Made by a program: the position numbers and the translations under genes. From Pseudomonas sp. SLFW (GTDB taxonomy: Bacteria > Pseudomonadota > Gammaproteobacteria > Pseudomonadales > Pseudomonadaceae): 64,000 bases of DNA. Every line of letters starts with the position of its first letter. Within the stretch, counting starts at the first letter, position 1. Below, piece by piece: positions 40,941 through 50,749 of this stretch. A model generated the notes under the pieces. That model was not told the DNA's origin. It ran no database searches and saw only the letters and a program-made list of their open reading frames with translations. The stretch spans positions 62,001-126,000 of the forward strand of contig NZ_JAAAKW010000002.1 of assembly GCF_009905615.1 (NCBI RefSeq). Reading direction: 5' to 3'.

Positions 40941-42133
40941 CGTTTTGACGCGAGTGTTTTTGGCGTGGATATCCACAGATTGCAAAGCGCCGCCATTCCG
41001 ATCAAAACCAGACCTCCGCTAGCTGCCGCAACGAACCCCATCGCAGGGGAAAGGCTGTCGATGGCGAAGCCAACGAGCGGGGCGGACAGTGTCTGGCCTA
41101 TTCGATACGCCGAGTCATGCAGCCCCATCACTTCGCCTCGCACATCCGAAGGCGCCAGTTTAGCGACAGCTTCCGATCCCGCTGCCAGCGTAGGCGTGCA
41201 CAACAGATTGGTGGGCAACAGCGCCAGCATCAGCCACCACCAGACTTGATCGAACAGCGCCACCGGCAGCAGCAGCAAACTCATCGCCAACGCCAGTCGG
41301 GCCTGGGACCACGACCGCCGAACAATGCCATGGACAAATCCGCCCGTGATCGATGCTACGGACATGGCCGCGATCACATACCCCGTAAACGCGATTTCGC
41401 CATTGCTGCGCAGCACAGCAATCAGCGCCAGCTCAGTCCCGTAGAGCACAAACAACGCCGCCGCACTGACAAACATTGCAGACAGCAGCGGGCCGCTCAT
41501 CCACGTCCTCAACTTGGGTCGGACACGCTGTATCTTCTGAGCGGCTTCGTCGAGAGAACGCGTAGGCCAGTTCAGCTTGTACAGCACAATGTACGAAATG
41601 GCCCGCCACACGCCGATACCAACGATGGTCGCCGTCGCTGAATAGGACGTGATCAGGAGAATGCCGGTGGCAGGCGCAATGACGAAGCCCAGCTCCATCA
41701 ACATCATGTTCAGCGAATACGCCGGGCGACGCTGGTCTTCAGGCACCAGGCTGGCCACGAATTGGCGAGCCAGCGAACCCGTCGGCACCGTAAATACGCC
41801 TGCAATAAAAGCCAGACAGACATAGACGGGATAACTCGCCAGCGGCAGGCCCAGCCACGCGACGGTGGATATCGTGCCGCTGACGGCCACCACCGGGCGC
41901 AGACCGTGGGAATCGATCTTGCGCCCCAACAGCGGCGAGCCCACGGCAAACCCCAACGCCGTGGCGGTCGCGACGACACCGGCATCGAAATAACTGCGCC
42001 CCATTTCATTCAGCACATGCAGGCTGAGCGTGAGGGTCATGATCGTCAGCGGCAAGCCGGCGACAAACATGAACAGCGTCGCTGGCAACACCCGAGGGAT
42101 GGCCAACACTTTCTGGTACTTGCGAAACGACAT
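40928..42133 (-). CDS. MFS transporter, substrate unknown
   Basis: The 401-residue protein has twelve predicted TM helices in two sets of six. The conserved MFS loop lies after TM2 (GSPLLGRKIDSHGLRP). It resembles sugar-efflux-type MFS proteins in the N-terminal part, but this is weak. AAGGAG precedes the ATG. It follows the GH63-like gene (69 nt between that stop and this start) in the same direction, so a shared transcript is possible. It stands where the gyrB flank begins to differ from P. aeruginosa. Confidence 0.8.
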   Translation of the reverse strand: MSFRKYQKVLAIPRVLPATLFMFVAGLPLTIMTLTLSLHVLNEMGRSYFDAGVVATATALGFAVGSPLLGRKIDSHGLRPVVAVSGTISTVAWLGLPLASYPVYVCLAFIAGVFTVPTGSLARQFVASLVPEDQRRPAYSLNMMLMELGFVIAPATGILLITSYSATATIVGIGVWRAISYIVLYKLNWPTRSLDEAAQKIQRVRPKLRTWMSGPLLSAMFVSAAALFVLYGTELALIAVLRSNGEIAFTGYVIAAMSVASITGGFVHGIVRRSWSQARLALAMSLLLLPVALFDQVWWWLMLALLPTNLLCTPTLAAGSEAVAKLAPSDVRGEVMGLHDSAYRIGQTLSAPLVGFAIDSLSPAMGFVAAASGGLVLIGMAALCNLWISTPKTLASKRHRS

Positions 42134-42201
42134 CCGGTTACCGCTCCTTTAACCCCGTCCCTGTCCTGATACAGCGCCTCTCACCGAATCAGCCGGCGAG
42201 T

Positions 42202-44844
42202 TTATGCCTTTGGTTGAAGCAGAAGGGCCACCAGCGCGCTCCAGCCCGTCTGGTGTGATGCCCCAAGGCCACGGCCGTTTTCGCCGTGGAAGTATTCGTG
42301 AAACAACACGAGATCCCGACTCTGCGGGTCTATTTCAAGCTGTGGATAACCGGCCATGGAAGGCCGGTTGCCTTCTTCGTCGCGTAGGAAAAGTCTGTTT
42401 ATGCGGTGGCTGAGTCCGTCAGCCACTTCGTCGAGCGAGGCCAGATACCCTGAGCCGCTGGGGTATTCGACCGAAAAGTTCTCGTCGTAATAGCGATGAA
42501 ACTCACGCAACGATTCGATCAGCATGTAGTTCAAGGGCATCCACACCGGCCCCCGCCAGTTGGAGTTGCCGCCGAACAGACGGGAGTTCGACTCCGCCGG
42601 TTCATAATCCGCCGACAGTGTGTTGCCGTTGATCTTCATGCTGAATGGGGTTTCGCCGTAGTACCGAGACAACGAGCGGATGCCGTGGGGCGACAGAAAT
42701 TCGCTTTCATCGAGCATGCGTTTGATCAGGTCTTTGGTGCGTTGGCCGCGCAACAGCGCCAGCAGCAACCGATTGCCTTTGCCCGGTTCGGTCCAGCGTG
42801 AGACCAACGCCGCCAGATCAGGCCGGTGATGCAGAAAACCCAGCAACCGTTCACGCAGGCCTTTCAGGCCTTCATGTTCGCGCTGCTCCAACACGCGGAC
42901 GGCGAACAGCGGGATCAAGCCCACAAAGGAACGCAGTTTCACGGACTCACGCACGCCATCCGGCCGGTGCAACACGTCGTAGAAAAAGCCGTCCTGATCG
43001 TTCCACAGGCCTTCCACTTCGTCCTTATCGACTTCGTTGATCGCGCCAGCGATATAAAGGAAGTGTTCGAAGAACTTCACCGCAATGTCGACGTACACCT
43101 CATTGTGCTGCGCGAGCTCCAACGCGATGCGCATCAAGTCCAGCGCGTAACCCGCAACCCACGCCGTGCCATCCGCCTGATCGAGCTGATAACCGGGGGC
43201 GAGGGCGGCCGAGCGGTCGAACAGACCGATGTTGTCCAACCCGAGGAATCCACCCTGAAAGATGTTGTGGCCCTCGGCGTCCTTGCGATTGACCCACCAG
43301 GAAAAATTCAGCAGCAGCTTGTGGAAAACCTTTTCAAGAAACACCCCGTCGCCTTGGCCTTTTTGCGCCTTCTCCATCTGGTACACGCGCCACGACGCCC
43401 AGGCATGAACGGGCGGGTTGGCGTCGTCGAAACGCCATTCGTAAGCGGGCAACTGGCCGTTGGGGTGCATGAAGCGGTCTTTGACCAACAGCAGCAGTTG
43501 ATCCTTAGCGAAATCGACGTCGATCAAGGCGAAGGCCACGGCCTGAAATGCCAGGTCCCACGAGGCGTACCACGGGTATTCCCACTTGTCGGGCATCGAG
43601 ACGATGTCGAAATTGCACAGGTGGCGCCATTGGTTATTGCGAATGTGCGAACGCCCTTCAGGTAAAGGGGGTAGTCCGGGGTCACCCGCGAGCCACGCCT
43701 TGACGTCGAAGTAATACAGCTGCTTCGACCAGAGCAACCCGGCCAGCGCCTGACGCTGAACATTGCGGGCGTCGGCGTCTTCGAGCTTGTGCTGCAAGGC
43801 GCCGTAGAATTCGTCGGCTTCCCTGCGACGTTGGTCGAAGAGCGCGCGGGCATTCACGTGGGCTGAACCGGCGGGCGCAAACCGGAGGTACACCGCTTGG
43901 GAGGCGCCGCCTTCCAGCGTCAGGACGAAATGAGCGGCGGCCTTGGTACCCAAGTCTCGATGAATCGCGTCCGGGTTTGCGCCAATCAGCCAGTCATTAA
44001 TGCCGTCTTTGAACGGGCCGGCTTCAGGACGACCGAACAGCTTCGGCGCATTGGTGCGGTTCTCGCAAAAGACCCACTCGGCCGTTTCATGCCCCCAGGC
44101 CGTGGCTTCTCTCGCGGACGCCTTGGGATGCCGAGCGGTCACCACGTTATCCACACGCGACAGGGCAGGGCGGTCGACCTCGTCGGCCCAACTCCAGATG
44201 TCCCGCGCCCAGAGTTGCGGCAGGACGTGCAAACGCGCCTGCCGATCCGAGCGGTTGACCACGGTAACCCGCATGAAGATGTCATCGGGCGTGTGTTTGG
44301 CGTATTCGACGCTGACGTCGAAGTAGTGGTTGTCGTTGAACACGCCGGTGTCGAGCACTTCGTATTCAGGGTCGTCCAGCCCTCGACGCCCGTTTTCTTC
44401 CACCAGATCGCTATAAGGGAAAGCAGCGTGAGGGTACTTGTAGAGCATGCGCATGTAGGCGTGGCTCGGCACGCCATCGACGTGGAAATACAGCTCTTTC
44501 ACGTCTTCGCCATGGTTGCCTTCCGCGTTGTTCAGGCCGAACAAGCGTTCCTTCAGAATGGGGTCACGCTCGTTCCACAGCGCCAGCCCGAGACACCAGT
44601 GCTGGGCCTTGTCGGAAAAACCTGCCAGGCCATCTTCGCCCCAGCGATACACCCGGCTGCGAGCATGATCGTGGGGGAAAAAAGCCCACGCATCACCGTC
44701 TGCGCTGTAGTCCTCGCGAACCGTGCCCCATTGCCGGTCGCTCAGGTACGGCCCCCATTCGCGCCACTGCTCGGCAGTCTCACCTTGCAGTCGCAGCCCT
44801 TCGGTGGTGTGCAGCGGTGTCGCATTGGCAGAGTCGGCAGGCAT
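42202..44844 (-). CDS. GH63/MGH1-like glucosidase
   Basis: The 880-residue protein is counted from the ATG that follows GTG-AAC; GGAAG stands five bases ahead of it. It shows the GH63-type (alpha/alpha)6 barrel with an N-terminal beta-domain. Conserved segments are WYASWDLAFQAVAF (about 440), NFSWWVNRKD, WNDQDGFFYD (about 625, candidate acid residues) and the C-terminal FGGNSNWRGPVWMPLNYM and GENGRGLGASHQTGWSALVA. GH63 enzymes cut alpha-glucosidic bonds. The protein has no signal peptide, so it is cytoplasmic. Its natural substrate is unknown. Confidence 0.82.
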   Translation of the reverse strand: MPADSANATPLHTTEGLRLQGETAEQWREWGPYLSDRQWGTVREDYSADGDAWAFFPHDHARSRVYRWGEDGLAGFSDKAQHWCLGLALWNERDPILKERLFGLNNAEGNHGEDVKELYFHVDGVPSHAYMRMLYKYPHAAFPYSDLVEENGRRGLDDPEYEVLDTGVFNDNHYFDVSVEYAKHTPDDIFMRVTVVNRSDRQARLHVLPQLWARDIWSWADEVDRPALSRVDNVVTARHPKASAREATAWGHETAEWVFCENRTNAPKLFGRPEAGPFKDGINDWLIGANPDAIHRDLGTKAAAHFVLTLEGGASQAVYLRFAPAGSAHVNARALFDQRRREADEFYGALQHKLEDADARNVQRQALAGLLWSKQLYYFDVKAWLAGDPGLPPLPEGRSHIRNNQWRHLCNFDIVSMPDKWEYPWYASWDLAFQAVAFALIDVDFAKDQLLLLVKDRFMHPNGQLPAYEWRFDDANPPVHAWASWRVYQMEKAQKGQGDGVFLEKVFHKLLLNFSWWVNRKDAEGHNIFQGGFLGLDNIGLFDRSAALAPGYQLDQADGTAWVAGYALDLMRIALELAQHNEVYVDIAVKFFEHFLYIAGAINEVDKDEVEGLWNDQDGFFYDVLHRPDGVRESVKLRSFVGLIPLFAVRVLEQREHEGLKGLRERLLGFLHHRPDLAALVSRWTEPGKGNRLLLALLRGQRTKDLIKRMLDESEFLSPHGIRSLSRYYGETPFSMKINGNTLSADYEPAESNSRLFGGNSNWRGPVWMPLNYMLIESLREFHRYYDENFSVEYPSGSGYLASLDEVADGLSHRINRLFLRDEEGNRPSMAGYPQLEIDPQSRDLVLFHEYFHGENGRGLGASHQTGWSALVALLLQPKA

Positions 44845-45116
44845 GTTCACTTCCAGAATTAACGCCGTGGAAACGGCTGGAAACCGGCGCAGGATGCAGA
44901 GAAATCTATCGCGCCGCAGGTTTGGTCAATATTTTGGCAACCGGGTTATTCACAGGCCGATTAGTGATGGCAATTAGACGCTGTACACGGTCGGCGTATG
45001 GTTTCAACGTGGGATACGCCTATGGCCCCTTCGGTGTTGCGCCAGTTTCTCTGCGCAACGCATCACAGCGGTGAATGGATCGAAACGTGGTTGCTCGTTT
45101 AACGGGCGGAGGCGGT

Positions 45117-46232
45117 ATGAATACATTGGGTGATCTGGCGTCCAGACGGAACAACAATTTCAACCTGATCAGGATGCTCGCCGCCACTGCCGTGCTGATT
45201 TCGCACAGTTACCCACTGTCGCAGGGCAGCACGGCGGTTGAGCCTTTGTCCGGTTGGCTGGGCCTCTCGCTGGGCGAATTGGCCGTGATCACCTTCTTCT
45301 GCGTGTCAGGTTTTTTCATTTCGCTGAGCCGTGACCGCGCCCCCGGCACGATTGATTTTGTCTCTGCGCGATTCCTGCGCATCTACCCCGGGCTGACGCT
45401 GGTGCTGTTGATTAGCGTGTTTCTGATCGGCCCGGTCTTTACGACACTCGGCACGCAAGAATATTTCCGCTCGGGCGCAATATACGGTTACCTGAGCCAC
45501 AACCTGACGCTGTTCAGCATGCAGTTTCAATTGCCGGGGCTGTTCGAAGATAACCCATGGCCTGGCATCAATGGCTCGCTGTGGACGCTGTTCTACGAGG
45601 TGATGTTGTACGTGCTGGTCGGCGGTTTAGGGGTGTTCGTCTGCTATGGGCAGAATCGTCGCTTCGCCGTGTTTCTGCTGGTGTACGCGATTGCTTATGT
45701 CGCGTTCAAAGTGCTGTCGGCCAATACCACGCTGCTGGCGGACATGCACCGCCTGCAATACTTCTTCACGTGGGGTTTGCCGTTCGTACTGGGCATGTCG
45801 CTGTACCGCTATCGGCAGCACATCCCGCACCGCTTCATTTGGTTTGTGCCGCTGGCTGCGCTGGCGGTCGGGTCTTACAAGACGCCATATTTCAGCGAGT
45901 GTTTCGTGCTGGCCTGGACCTACCTGATCTTCTATCTCGGCTTCGCGACCCACCCGCTGATCGACCGCTACAACCGGTTGGGCGATTACTCGTACGGCGT
46001 CTACATTTATGCGTTTCCGGTGCAAGAAATCCTTGCTCATCAGTTCAAGGGCATCGGGCCGGTGACCATGATGCTGGTGGCGTTCCCGATTGTGCTGGCG
46101 GCGGCGGTGTTCTCCTGGCACTTCATCGAGAAACCGGCGATGGCGCGACGGCATGCGTTGGCTGCGCACATCACCCATTCGTTCAGCGGCCTGAAAGCGT
46201 ATTGGGCGGCGATGGGAAAAGGCACGGCGTAA
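45117..46232 (+). CDS. Acyltransferase-3 (OafA/NodX-type) membrane protein
   Basis: The 371-residue protein is counted from MNTLGDLASRRNN, whose ATG has GGAGG five bases ahead; the frame opens 14 codons earlier. Ten or so TM helices are predicted. Family marks are NFNLIRMLAATAVLISHSY (catalytic His), the RFLRIYPG motif at about 95-102 and the ending EKPAMARRHALA. It should transfer acetyl or another acyl group to a sugar at the inner membrane. It lies next to the WecG-type gene, facing it, and is a likely decorating enzyme of the polysaccharide. Confidence 0.85.
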   Translation: MNTLGDLASRRNNNFNLIRMLAATAVLISHSYPLSQGSTAVEPLSGWLGLSLGELAVITFFCVSGFFISLSRDRAPGTIDFVSARFLRIYPGLTLVLLISVFLIGPVFTTLGTQEYFRSGAIYGYLSHNLTLFSMQFQLPGLFEDNPWPGINGSLWTLFYEVMLYVLVGGLGVFVCYGQNRRFAVFLLVYAIAYVAFKVLSANTTLLADMHRLQYFFTWGLPFVLGMSLYRYRQHIPHRFIWFVPLAALAVGSYKTPYFSECFVLAWTYLIFYLGFATHPLIDRYNRLGDYSYGVYIYAFPVQEILAHQFKGIGPVTMMLVAFPIVLAAAVFSWHFIEKPAMARRHALAAHITHSFSGLKAYWAAMGKGTA

Positions 46233-46237
46233 AACGC

Positions 46238-46274
46238 AAAAAACCCCGGGCGATGTAAATCGACCGAGGTTTTT
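46238..46274 (+). terminator. Terminator after the acyltransferase gene
   Basis: AAAAAACC...GG-CGAT-GTAA-ATCG-...CC-GAGGTTTTT forms a bulged stem with T-run, starting six bases past the stop. Confidence 0.75.
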
Positions 46275-46293
46275 GACGACGAGCATTGGGCAC

Positions 46294-46381
46294 TGTAGGA
46301 GCGAATTCATTCGCGAAAAATCGTTCGGGCGATAGAGATGTGTCGTCCGTACCCGCCAATCGCGAATAAATTCGCTCCTAC
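46294..46381. repeat. Long REP-like hairpin, family A copy 6
   Basis: TGTAGGAGCGAATTCATTCG and CGAATAAATTCGCTCCTAC form the outer arms, with one arm mismatch. It lies between the convergent acyltransferase and WecG-type genes, inside the accessory block. Confidence 0.93.
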
Positions 46382-46408
46382 CGATGGGGTTGAGTCACCT
46401 GGACGGGA

Positions 46409-47140
46409 TCAAGTGCCCGAACGATTACGGAACTGCCGAGCGATGATCGGCAGAATGCGGTAGGCATCCACCGCGTAACGTCGACCCAGCCGTTTGGGCT
46501 CAGTGCACAGCCGATGCAGCCACTCCAGTGAAAGCCGCTGGACCCACATCGGCGCTCGCCTGACTTTGCCTGAGAGAAACATCAGCGACGCCCCCGTGCA
46601 CAACCCGACTCCGGTGGCACCGCCACGCTTGTACACCTCGCAGGCGAGAACCTCCTGGCGTGGCGAGCCGACGGAAAACACGGTCATACGCGAATGCTGC
46701 CGCTGAATGAAATCAACGCAACGCTCGACCTCTTGCGGGTCGTCGATGAAACCCATGGGCGGGTTGTAGTGATGAAAGGTCACGGAAGGATAACTGCGCT
46801 TGAGCGTGGTGATGACGTCTCGCTCGCACCCCAGAACGGTGACGTCCCATTGCCTGAGCTGGGCGATGTTCATCATGGCCCTGGTCAGTGTGCTGCCGGG
46901 AATGGGCTCGGCGATCCCCGCATTCAAGCGCTGAAGCACCGGATAAAGAACGCGGCTGTCGCACAACCGATGGCCCGCATACCGATAGGCTTCGCGAAGC
47001 TGCTCGTCATGTTCGAGCAATACGATGTGATTGACGTTGGCAGTCACCAGGTATTTAAAAGGGGCGTCTGTGAGGTTGATCAGCTCGTCGATGAGCTCCC
47101 GTTGTCGTCCACGATAGAACTCGATTCCAAACACTTTCAT
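46409..47140 (-). CDS. WecG/TagA/CpsF-family glycosyltransferase (GT26)
   Basis: The 243-residue protein is counted from MKVFGIEFYRG (GGAG upstream); the longer frame is unlike the family. Family marks are YLVTANVNHIVLLEH (about 30), a conserved DSR segment, GCERDV and GSPRQEVLACE (about 165). GT26 enzymes add ManNAc(A), ManNAc or GlcA to lipid-linked sugars; GumM of xanthan belongs here. It would be the last sugar transferase of the locus. It is on the minus strand like the rest of the biosynthesis genes but separated from them by the GH5 gene. Confidence 0.85.
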   Translation of the reverse strand: MKVFGIEFYRGRQRELIDELINLTDAPFKYLVTANVNHIVLLEHDEQLREAYRYAGHRLCDSRVLYPVLQRLNAGIAEPIPGSTLTRAMMNIAQLRQWDVTVLGCERDVITTLKRSYPSVTFHHYNPPMGFIDDPQEVERCVDFIQRQHSRMTVFSVGSPRQEVLACEVYKRGGATGVGLCTGASLMFLSGKVRRAPMWVQRLSLEWLHRLCTEPKRLGRRYAVDAYRILPIIARQFRNRSGT

Positions 47141-47340
47141 AGGGCGGGCTCCTGCTAATGAATAATCGCGTGCAGTGCCGGACCACACTGAACAGCAGCG
47201 CGAATCCGGCGTGTGCGACCCTCTCGGGTACCAGCGGCAAACATCGGGAGCGACGAAACAAACAGGCACGGCAAAGCCGCGCGTTGCCTGAACAACACGA
47301 ATTCCGTCCGGGAGATTTCCGCGGTGAAAAAACGGTGAGG

Positions 47341-48402
47341 ATGAGTCGCGCTATGAGGTGGTTGCGCAGATCGGTGTTGGCCGGCCTGACGCTGACGGTC
47401 TTTCAGGGGCTATACATCCCCGCCCAGGCGGCCACCTTGCCCATGGTGCTGATCAACGTCTCGGGCGCCGAGTCGTCGGAAGGCAAGTTTCCGGGCGAAA
47501 ACGGAACGGACTACTTCTTCCCCAGCGAAGGCTATTTCGCCCGCTGGAAAGCCAAGGGCATACGCACCGTGCGCTTTCCAGTGAAGTGGGAGCGATTACA
47601 GCCGGTGTTGGGCGATGGGCTGGACGCCACGTATGCCGGGTTGATAGACAAGATGCTCATGCAGGCGAACCAGCAAGGCATCGGCGTGATCATCGATGTG
47701 CATAACTATGCTCGGTATCGACAGCAGGTGATCGGCAGTCGCGACGTGACCGTCGACCATTACCGTCAGTTGATGCAGCGCATTGCCGAACGCTGGCACG
47801 ACGCGCCAGCGCTGTATGCATACGACTTGATGAACGAACCCCACGATGACTCCGACGCCATCTGGCCGCAGGCCGCGCAGGCCGGGATCGACGGAATTCG
47901 CAAGGTGGACCGCAAGCGGCTGATCATTGTCGAGGGTCGTGACTGGGCAAGCGCTGCCCGCTGGCCGCAGAACAACGACGCCTTGCTGAAGCTGAAAGAC
48001 CCGGCCAACAACCTGGTGTTTTCAGCCCATCTCTATCTAGACAGCAACGGCGGCGGGACCTACACGGACCCGAAAAACCGTCCCATTGATCCTGATATTG
48101 GCGTGAACCGAGCCAAGCCCTTCATTCAATGGCTACAGAAAAACGGCCGTCGTGGGCAAATAGGTGAAATGGGTTTTCCGGATAACGACCCTCGCTGGGC
48201 GGTAGCCTCGGAACGACTGCTCAAATACTTGCAGCCGTATTGCGTGCCGCTGGCGTACTGGACGTCGGGCGAGAGCTGGGGCCCCGAGCCGATGAACCTG
48301 GAACCGATCGATGGCCAGGACAGGCCGCAATGGCAGGTGCTGGCCAAATACCTGGACACGCCCACATGCACACAATACGGCCCAGGCGCTGCCCGCCGCT
48401 GA
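47341..48402 (+). CDS. GH5-family secreted endoglycanase (cellulase-like)
   Basis: The 353-residue protein is counted from the ATG following GTGAGG. It has a signal peptide (about 1-31, cleavage near AQAATLP). It follows the GH5 (beta/alpha)8 barrel: VRFPVKWERLQP near 75, DVHNYARY near 120, acid/base Glu in YDLMNEPHDD (about 165), SAHLYLD near 225 and nucleophile Glu in GQIGEMGF (about 276). GH5 members cut beta-1,4-glucans or related glycans in the periplasm or outside. It is encoded opposite to its neighbours: its stop is 1 nt from the Wzy stop, and it diverges from the GT26 gene with 200 nt between the starts. Confidence 0.9.
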   Translation: MSRAMRWLRRSVLAGLTLTVFQGLYIPAQAATLPMVLINVSGAESSEGKFPGENGTDYFFPSEGYFARWKAKGIRTVRFPVKWERLQPVLGDGLDATYAGLIDKMLMQANQQGIGVIIDVHNYARYRQQVIGSRDVTVDHYRQLMQRIAERWHDAPALYAYDLMNEPHDDSDAIWPQAAQAGIDGIRKVDRKRLIIVEGRDWASAARWPQNNDALLKLKDPANNLVFSAHLYLDSNGGGTYTDPKNRPIDPDIGVNRAKPFIQWLQKNGRRGQIGEMGFPDNDPRWAVASERLLKYLQPYCVPLAYWTSGESWGPEPMNLEPIDGQDRPQWQVLAKYLDTPTCTQYGPGAARR

Positions 48403-48403
48403 C

Positions 48404-49681
48404 TTAGCGGTGCGGTTGAATGGGTGACTGAAATACCGATTCCGGCAAGGGCCGACCCACGCTTGACTCGCGCACCGCCGAGGCGCGCGCAAAGTACACA
48501 AATGCCGCGAGGGCCAGCCCCGTCAGGTCGCCGCCGTACATGATCGAAGTCGACAGGAAAAAATTGAACGCGTTAAGGGTGAAATCCAGCTGCAAGCCAC
48601 TGAGCAGATCCCCCTTGCGTCGGCACTTGCGCATGATTCGCCAGTAACCGAAGTAGTAGAACCCGGCGATCAGCGGGGTGAGAAAGCCGAAGCGGTACAA
48701 CACCCCCAACAGCCCCACGTCCGACAGGTAAAAGTAGGCGTTGTACAGCCGCGCAAAACCGCTCTGCCACTGCAACGACAACGCCCCCATGCCGACGTAA
48801 TAATTCGCGGGCACTTCTCGTAGAACGATGTCTGAGGTGGTCACTCGCACGCCGCCTTCGGTGGTGGCTTCGCCAATGAGCGCGTTGAATTGCTGGTATT
48901 GGTCCTCGAAAAAATCGGGCGCGATGAAGTATGCGACCAATACAATCCCGATCACCGCTGCGCCGGTTTTCAGCAGCACGCCCCAACGTGTGCGAAAGAT
49001 CCAGATGCCTCCCAATACCCACATCAACATGGTGTTGCGTGTTTGCAGCACCAGCCAGAGATAGGACGCGAACAGCAACAGCAGCAAGACCGATCCCAGC
49101 GAGTAGGCGCGTCGGATGCGGTACATCAGCATGTAGGCACACACGCTGACGTAGGCCGCGCCAATGCTGAAGCGATTGGGTCGGAGCGGGTTGAGGCCGT
49201 AATCCTTGTCGTCGACGTTGAACGTGACGTCGTTGTTTTCCGGCACCACGCCGAAGTAATACAGGTAGCCGACGAGCACGCAGGCCAACCCGGAGATCAG
49301 GAAAAACCGCTCCAGTTCGTCCTGAGTTGGTTTCGCCCTGATCATCAGAAACAGGGCCGGGAAGAACAGCAGGTACAGAAAGCTGCGACGTTCTTCGAGC
49401 ATGCCGTAGAGAAGGGGCTGTCCGAATTTTGCGTTGGCCAAGAACGCTGACAGCAATGGCAACAGCAGGCCGAAGCACACGATCCACAGCGCCGCTCTCG
49501 ACTGATGCGCCCGCTTCCAGACCAACAGCAAGCCGAGCGCGGACACCACGACTGCAACGATGAACAGCTCGCGCACGTAGGGCAGTCCGGCTTTTTTGTT
49601 GTCGGTCAGGAACAGGCATGCCGAATTCAGAAACAGCAGGATGAACAGCAACGTCCGGTATGAAAAAAGCGCTCTGGTCAC
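48404..49681 (-). CDS. Wzy/O-antigen-ligase-like polymerase
   Basis: The 425-residue protein has about twelve predicted TM helices and a large periplasmic loop at about 225-290, the topology of Wzy-type polymerases. No sequence family stronger than O-antigen ligase/polymerase is visible. It begins with GTG behind GAAGG. In a Wzx/Wzy pathway it joins lipid-linked repeat units on the periplasmic side. It follows the GT2 gene with a 49-nt gap. It converges with the GH5 gene, stops 1 nt apart. Confidence 0.75.
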   Translation of the reverse strand: MTRALFSYRTLLFILLFLNSACLFLTDNKKAGLPYVRELFIVAVVVSALGLLLVWKRAHQSRAALWIVCFGLLLPLLSAFLANAKFGQPLLYGMLEERRSFLYLLFFPALFLMIRAKPTQDELERFFLISGLACVLVGYLYYFGVVPENNDVTFNVDDKDYGLNPLRPNRFSIGAAYVSVCAYMLMYRIRRAYSLGSVLLLLLFASYLWLVLQTRNTMLMWVLGGIWIFRTRWGVLLKTGAAVIGIVLVAYFIAPDFFEDQYQQFNALIGEATTEGGVRVTTSDIVLREVPANYYVGMGALSLQWQSGFARLYNAYFYLSDVGLLGVLYRFGFLTPLIAGFYYFGYWRIMRKCRRKGDLLSGLQLDFTLNAFNFFLSTSIMYGGDLTGLALAAFVYFARASAVRESSVGRPLPESVFQSPIQPHR

Positions 49682-49730
49682 GACGAAATACCTTCATGGG
49701 AGAAGCCAGGCAAGGCAGGGGGTTAGCCCT

Positions 49731-50672
49731 TCAGCGCCAGGAAAACGCGAACCCCTCGCTGATGCCTTTCAGGCCATAGCGAATGTTTTTCAGACTACGG
49801 CTGTTTTGCAGCACGGTGATCGACGCCAGCGCCAGCGAGGAAACGACGCAACATGCAGTGGAGTGGAATTTGCGGTTGTACATGATGGCGGCACGGTTCC
49901 GGTAAAAATGGTACAGGTGGCTTTTACCTTTGGTGCTGCCGCTGTCGCCATGCCGGGCGAAACTGCCCAGCGCGACTTGGCAAGAAATACCTCGGGCCGC
50001 TGCACGCCGTTGCCAGTCCACTTCTTCGGAGTACATGAAGTAGCGCTCGTCCATGAGGCCCACTTCTTCAACCACTCTGCGGGAAACCAACATCGACGCT
50101 CCCATCAAATAATCGGGCGTGGGCAAATTGAGCTGCGGGAGTTGCGAGCGATCGGCTTTTTTACCGATCAACCTGGTCTTGCCCAACCACGGGTAAACGG
50201 TGCCGCCGCCCACGCACTGAACCATGTCCGGGTTGTCGGCGTAGACCAGAACGGACGCGCTGAATCCGCAATAAGGATCGCTGTGCATCGTGTCGAGCAG
50301 CCGTTCCAGCGCACCGGGTTCGACGGTGATGTCGTTGTTCAGAATCCAGAAATAGTCGTACCCGGCGCGGGCCGCGTAAGCGATGCCGACATTATTGCCT
50401 CCGGCGTAACCGTGGTTGCCGTTGTTCCTGATCAAGCAGCGGTCATACCGGCGGGATTCGTGAGCGATCTCTTCTTGCGTGGTGATGAGCGTGTCGGTGA
50501 CATCCCGCTGCACCATGTCACTCAGCAACTTTTTGTAATCGGAAGCATGGGAGTCGTTATCGATGACGATCACCGGAATCGAACCACAGGCCTCAATCGA
50601 GCGGATGCAATTGAGCGTCTGCTCGGCGCCGTTCCAGTTGAGGATGATCGCGCAAACCTTTTCAGTATTCAT
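49731..50672 (-). CDS. Family 2 glycosyltransferase
   Basis: The 313-residue GT-A-fold protein starts MNTEKVCAIILNWNG. It has the family's VIVIDNDSHASD strand (about 35), the GGNNVGI segment, the NNDITVEPG metal/nucleotide motif (about 108) and the SEEVDWQRRAAARG helix (about 210). It resembles rhamnosyltransferase-like GT2 proteins. It is expected in the cytoplasm, adding a sugar to the lipid-linked unit. It lies between the flippase (77 nt) and polymerase genes. Confidence 0.88.
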   Translation of the reverse strand: MNTEKVCAIILNWNGAEQTLNCIRSIEACGSIPVIVIDNDSHASDYKKLLSDMVQRDVTDTLITTQEEIAHESRRYDRCLIRNNGNHGYAGGNNVGIAYAARAGYDYFWILNNDITVEPGALERLLDTMHSDPYCGFSASVLVYADNPDMVQCVGGGTVYPWLGKTRLIGKKADRSQLPQLNLPTPDYLMGASMLVSRRVVEEVGLMDERYFMYSEEVDWQRRAAARGISCQVALGSFARHGDSGSTKGKSHLYHFYRNRAAIMYNRKFHSTACCVVSSLALASITVLQNSRSLKNIRYGLKGISEGFAFSWR

Positions 50673-50749
50673 GGGTGCAGAGCCTCAAGAGGGATGAGCG
50701 AACGGCAGGCGTAGCTGCCGCCCGATTCGGAAAAAACCGTTTTTTTAGG

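Noticed and set aside
47158..47340. 61-residue N-terminal extension of the GH5 protein
   Set aside because: It is Arg/Gln-rich and would bury the signal peptide; the ATG at 47341 has GTGAGG ahead.
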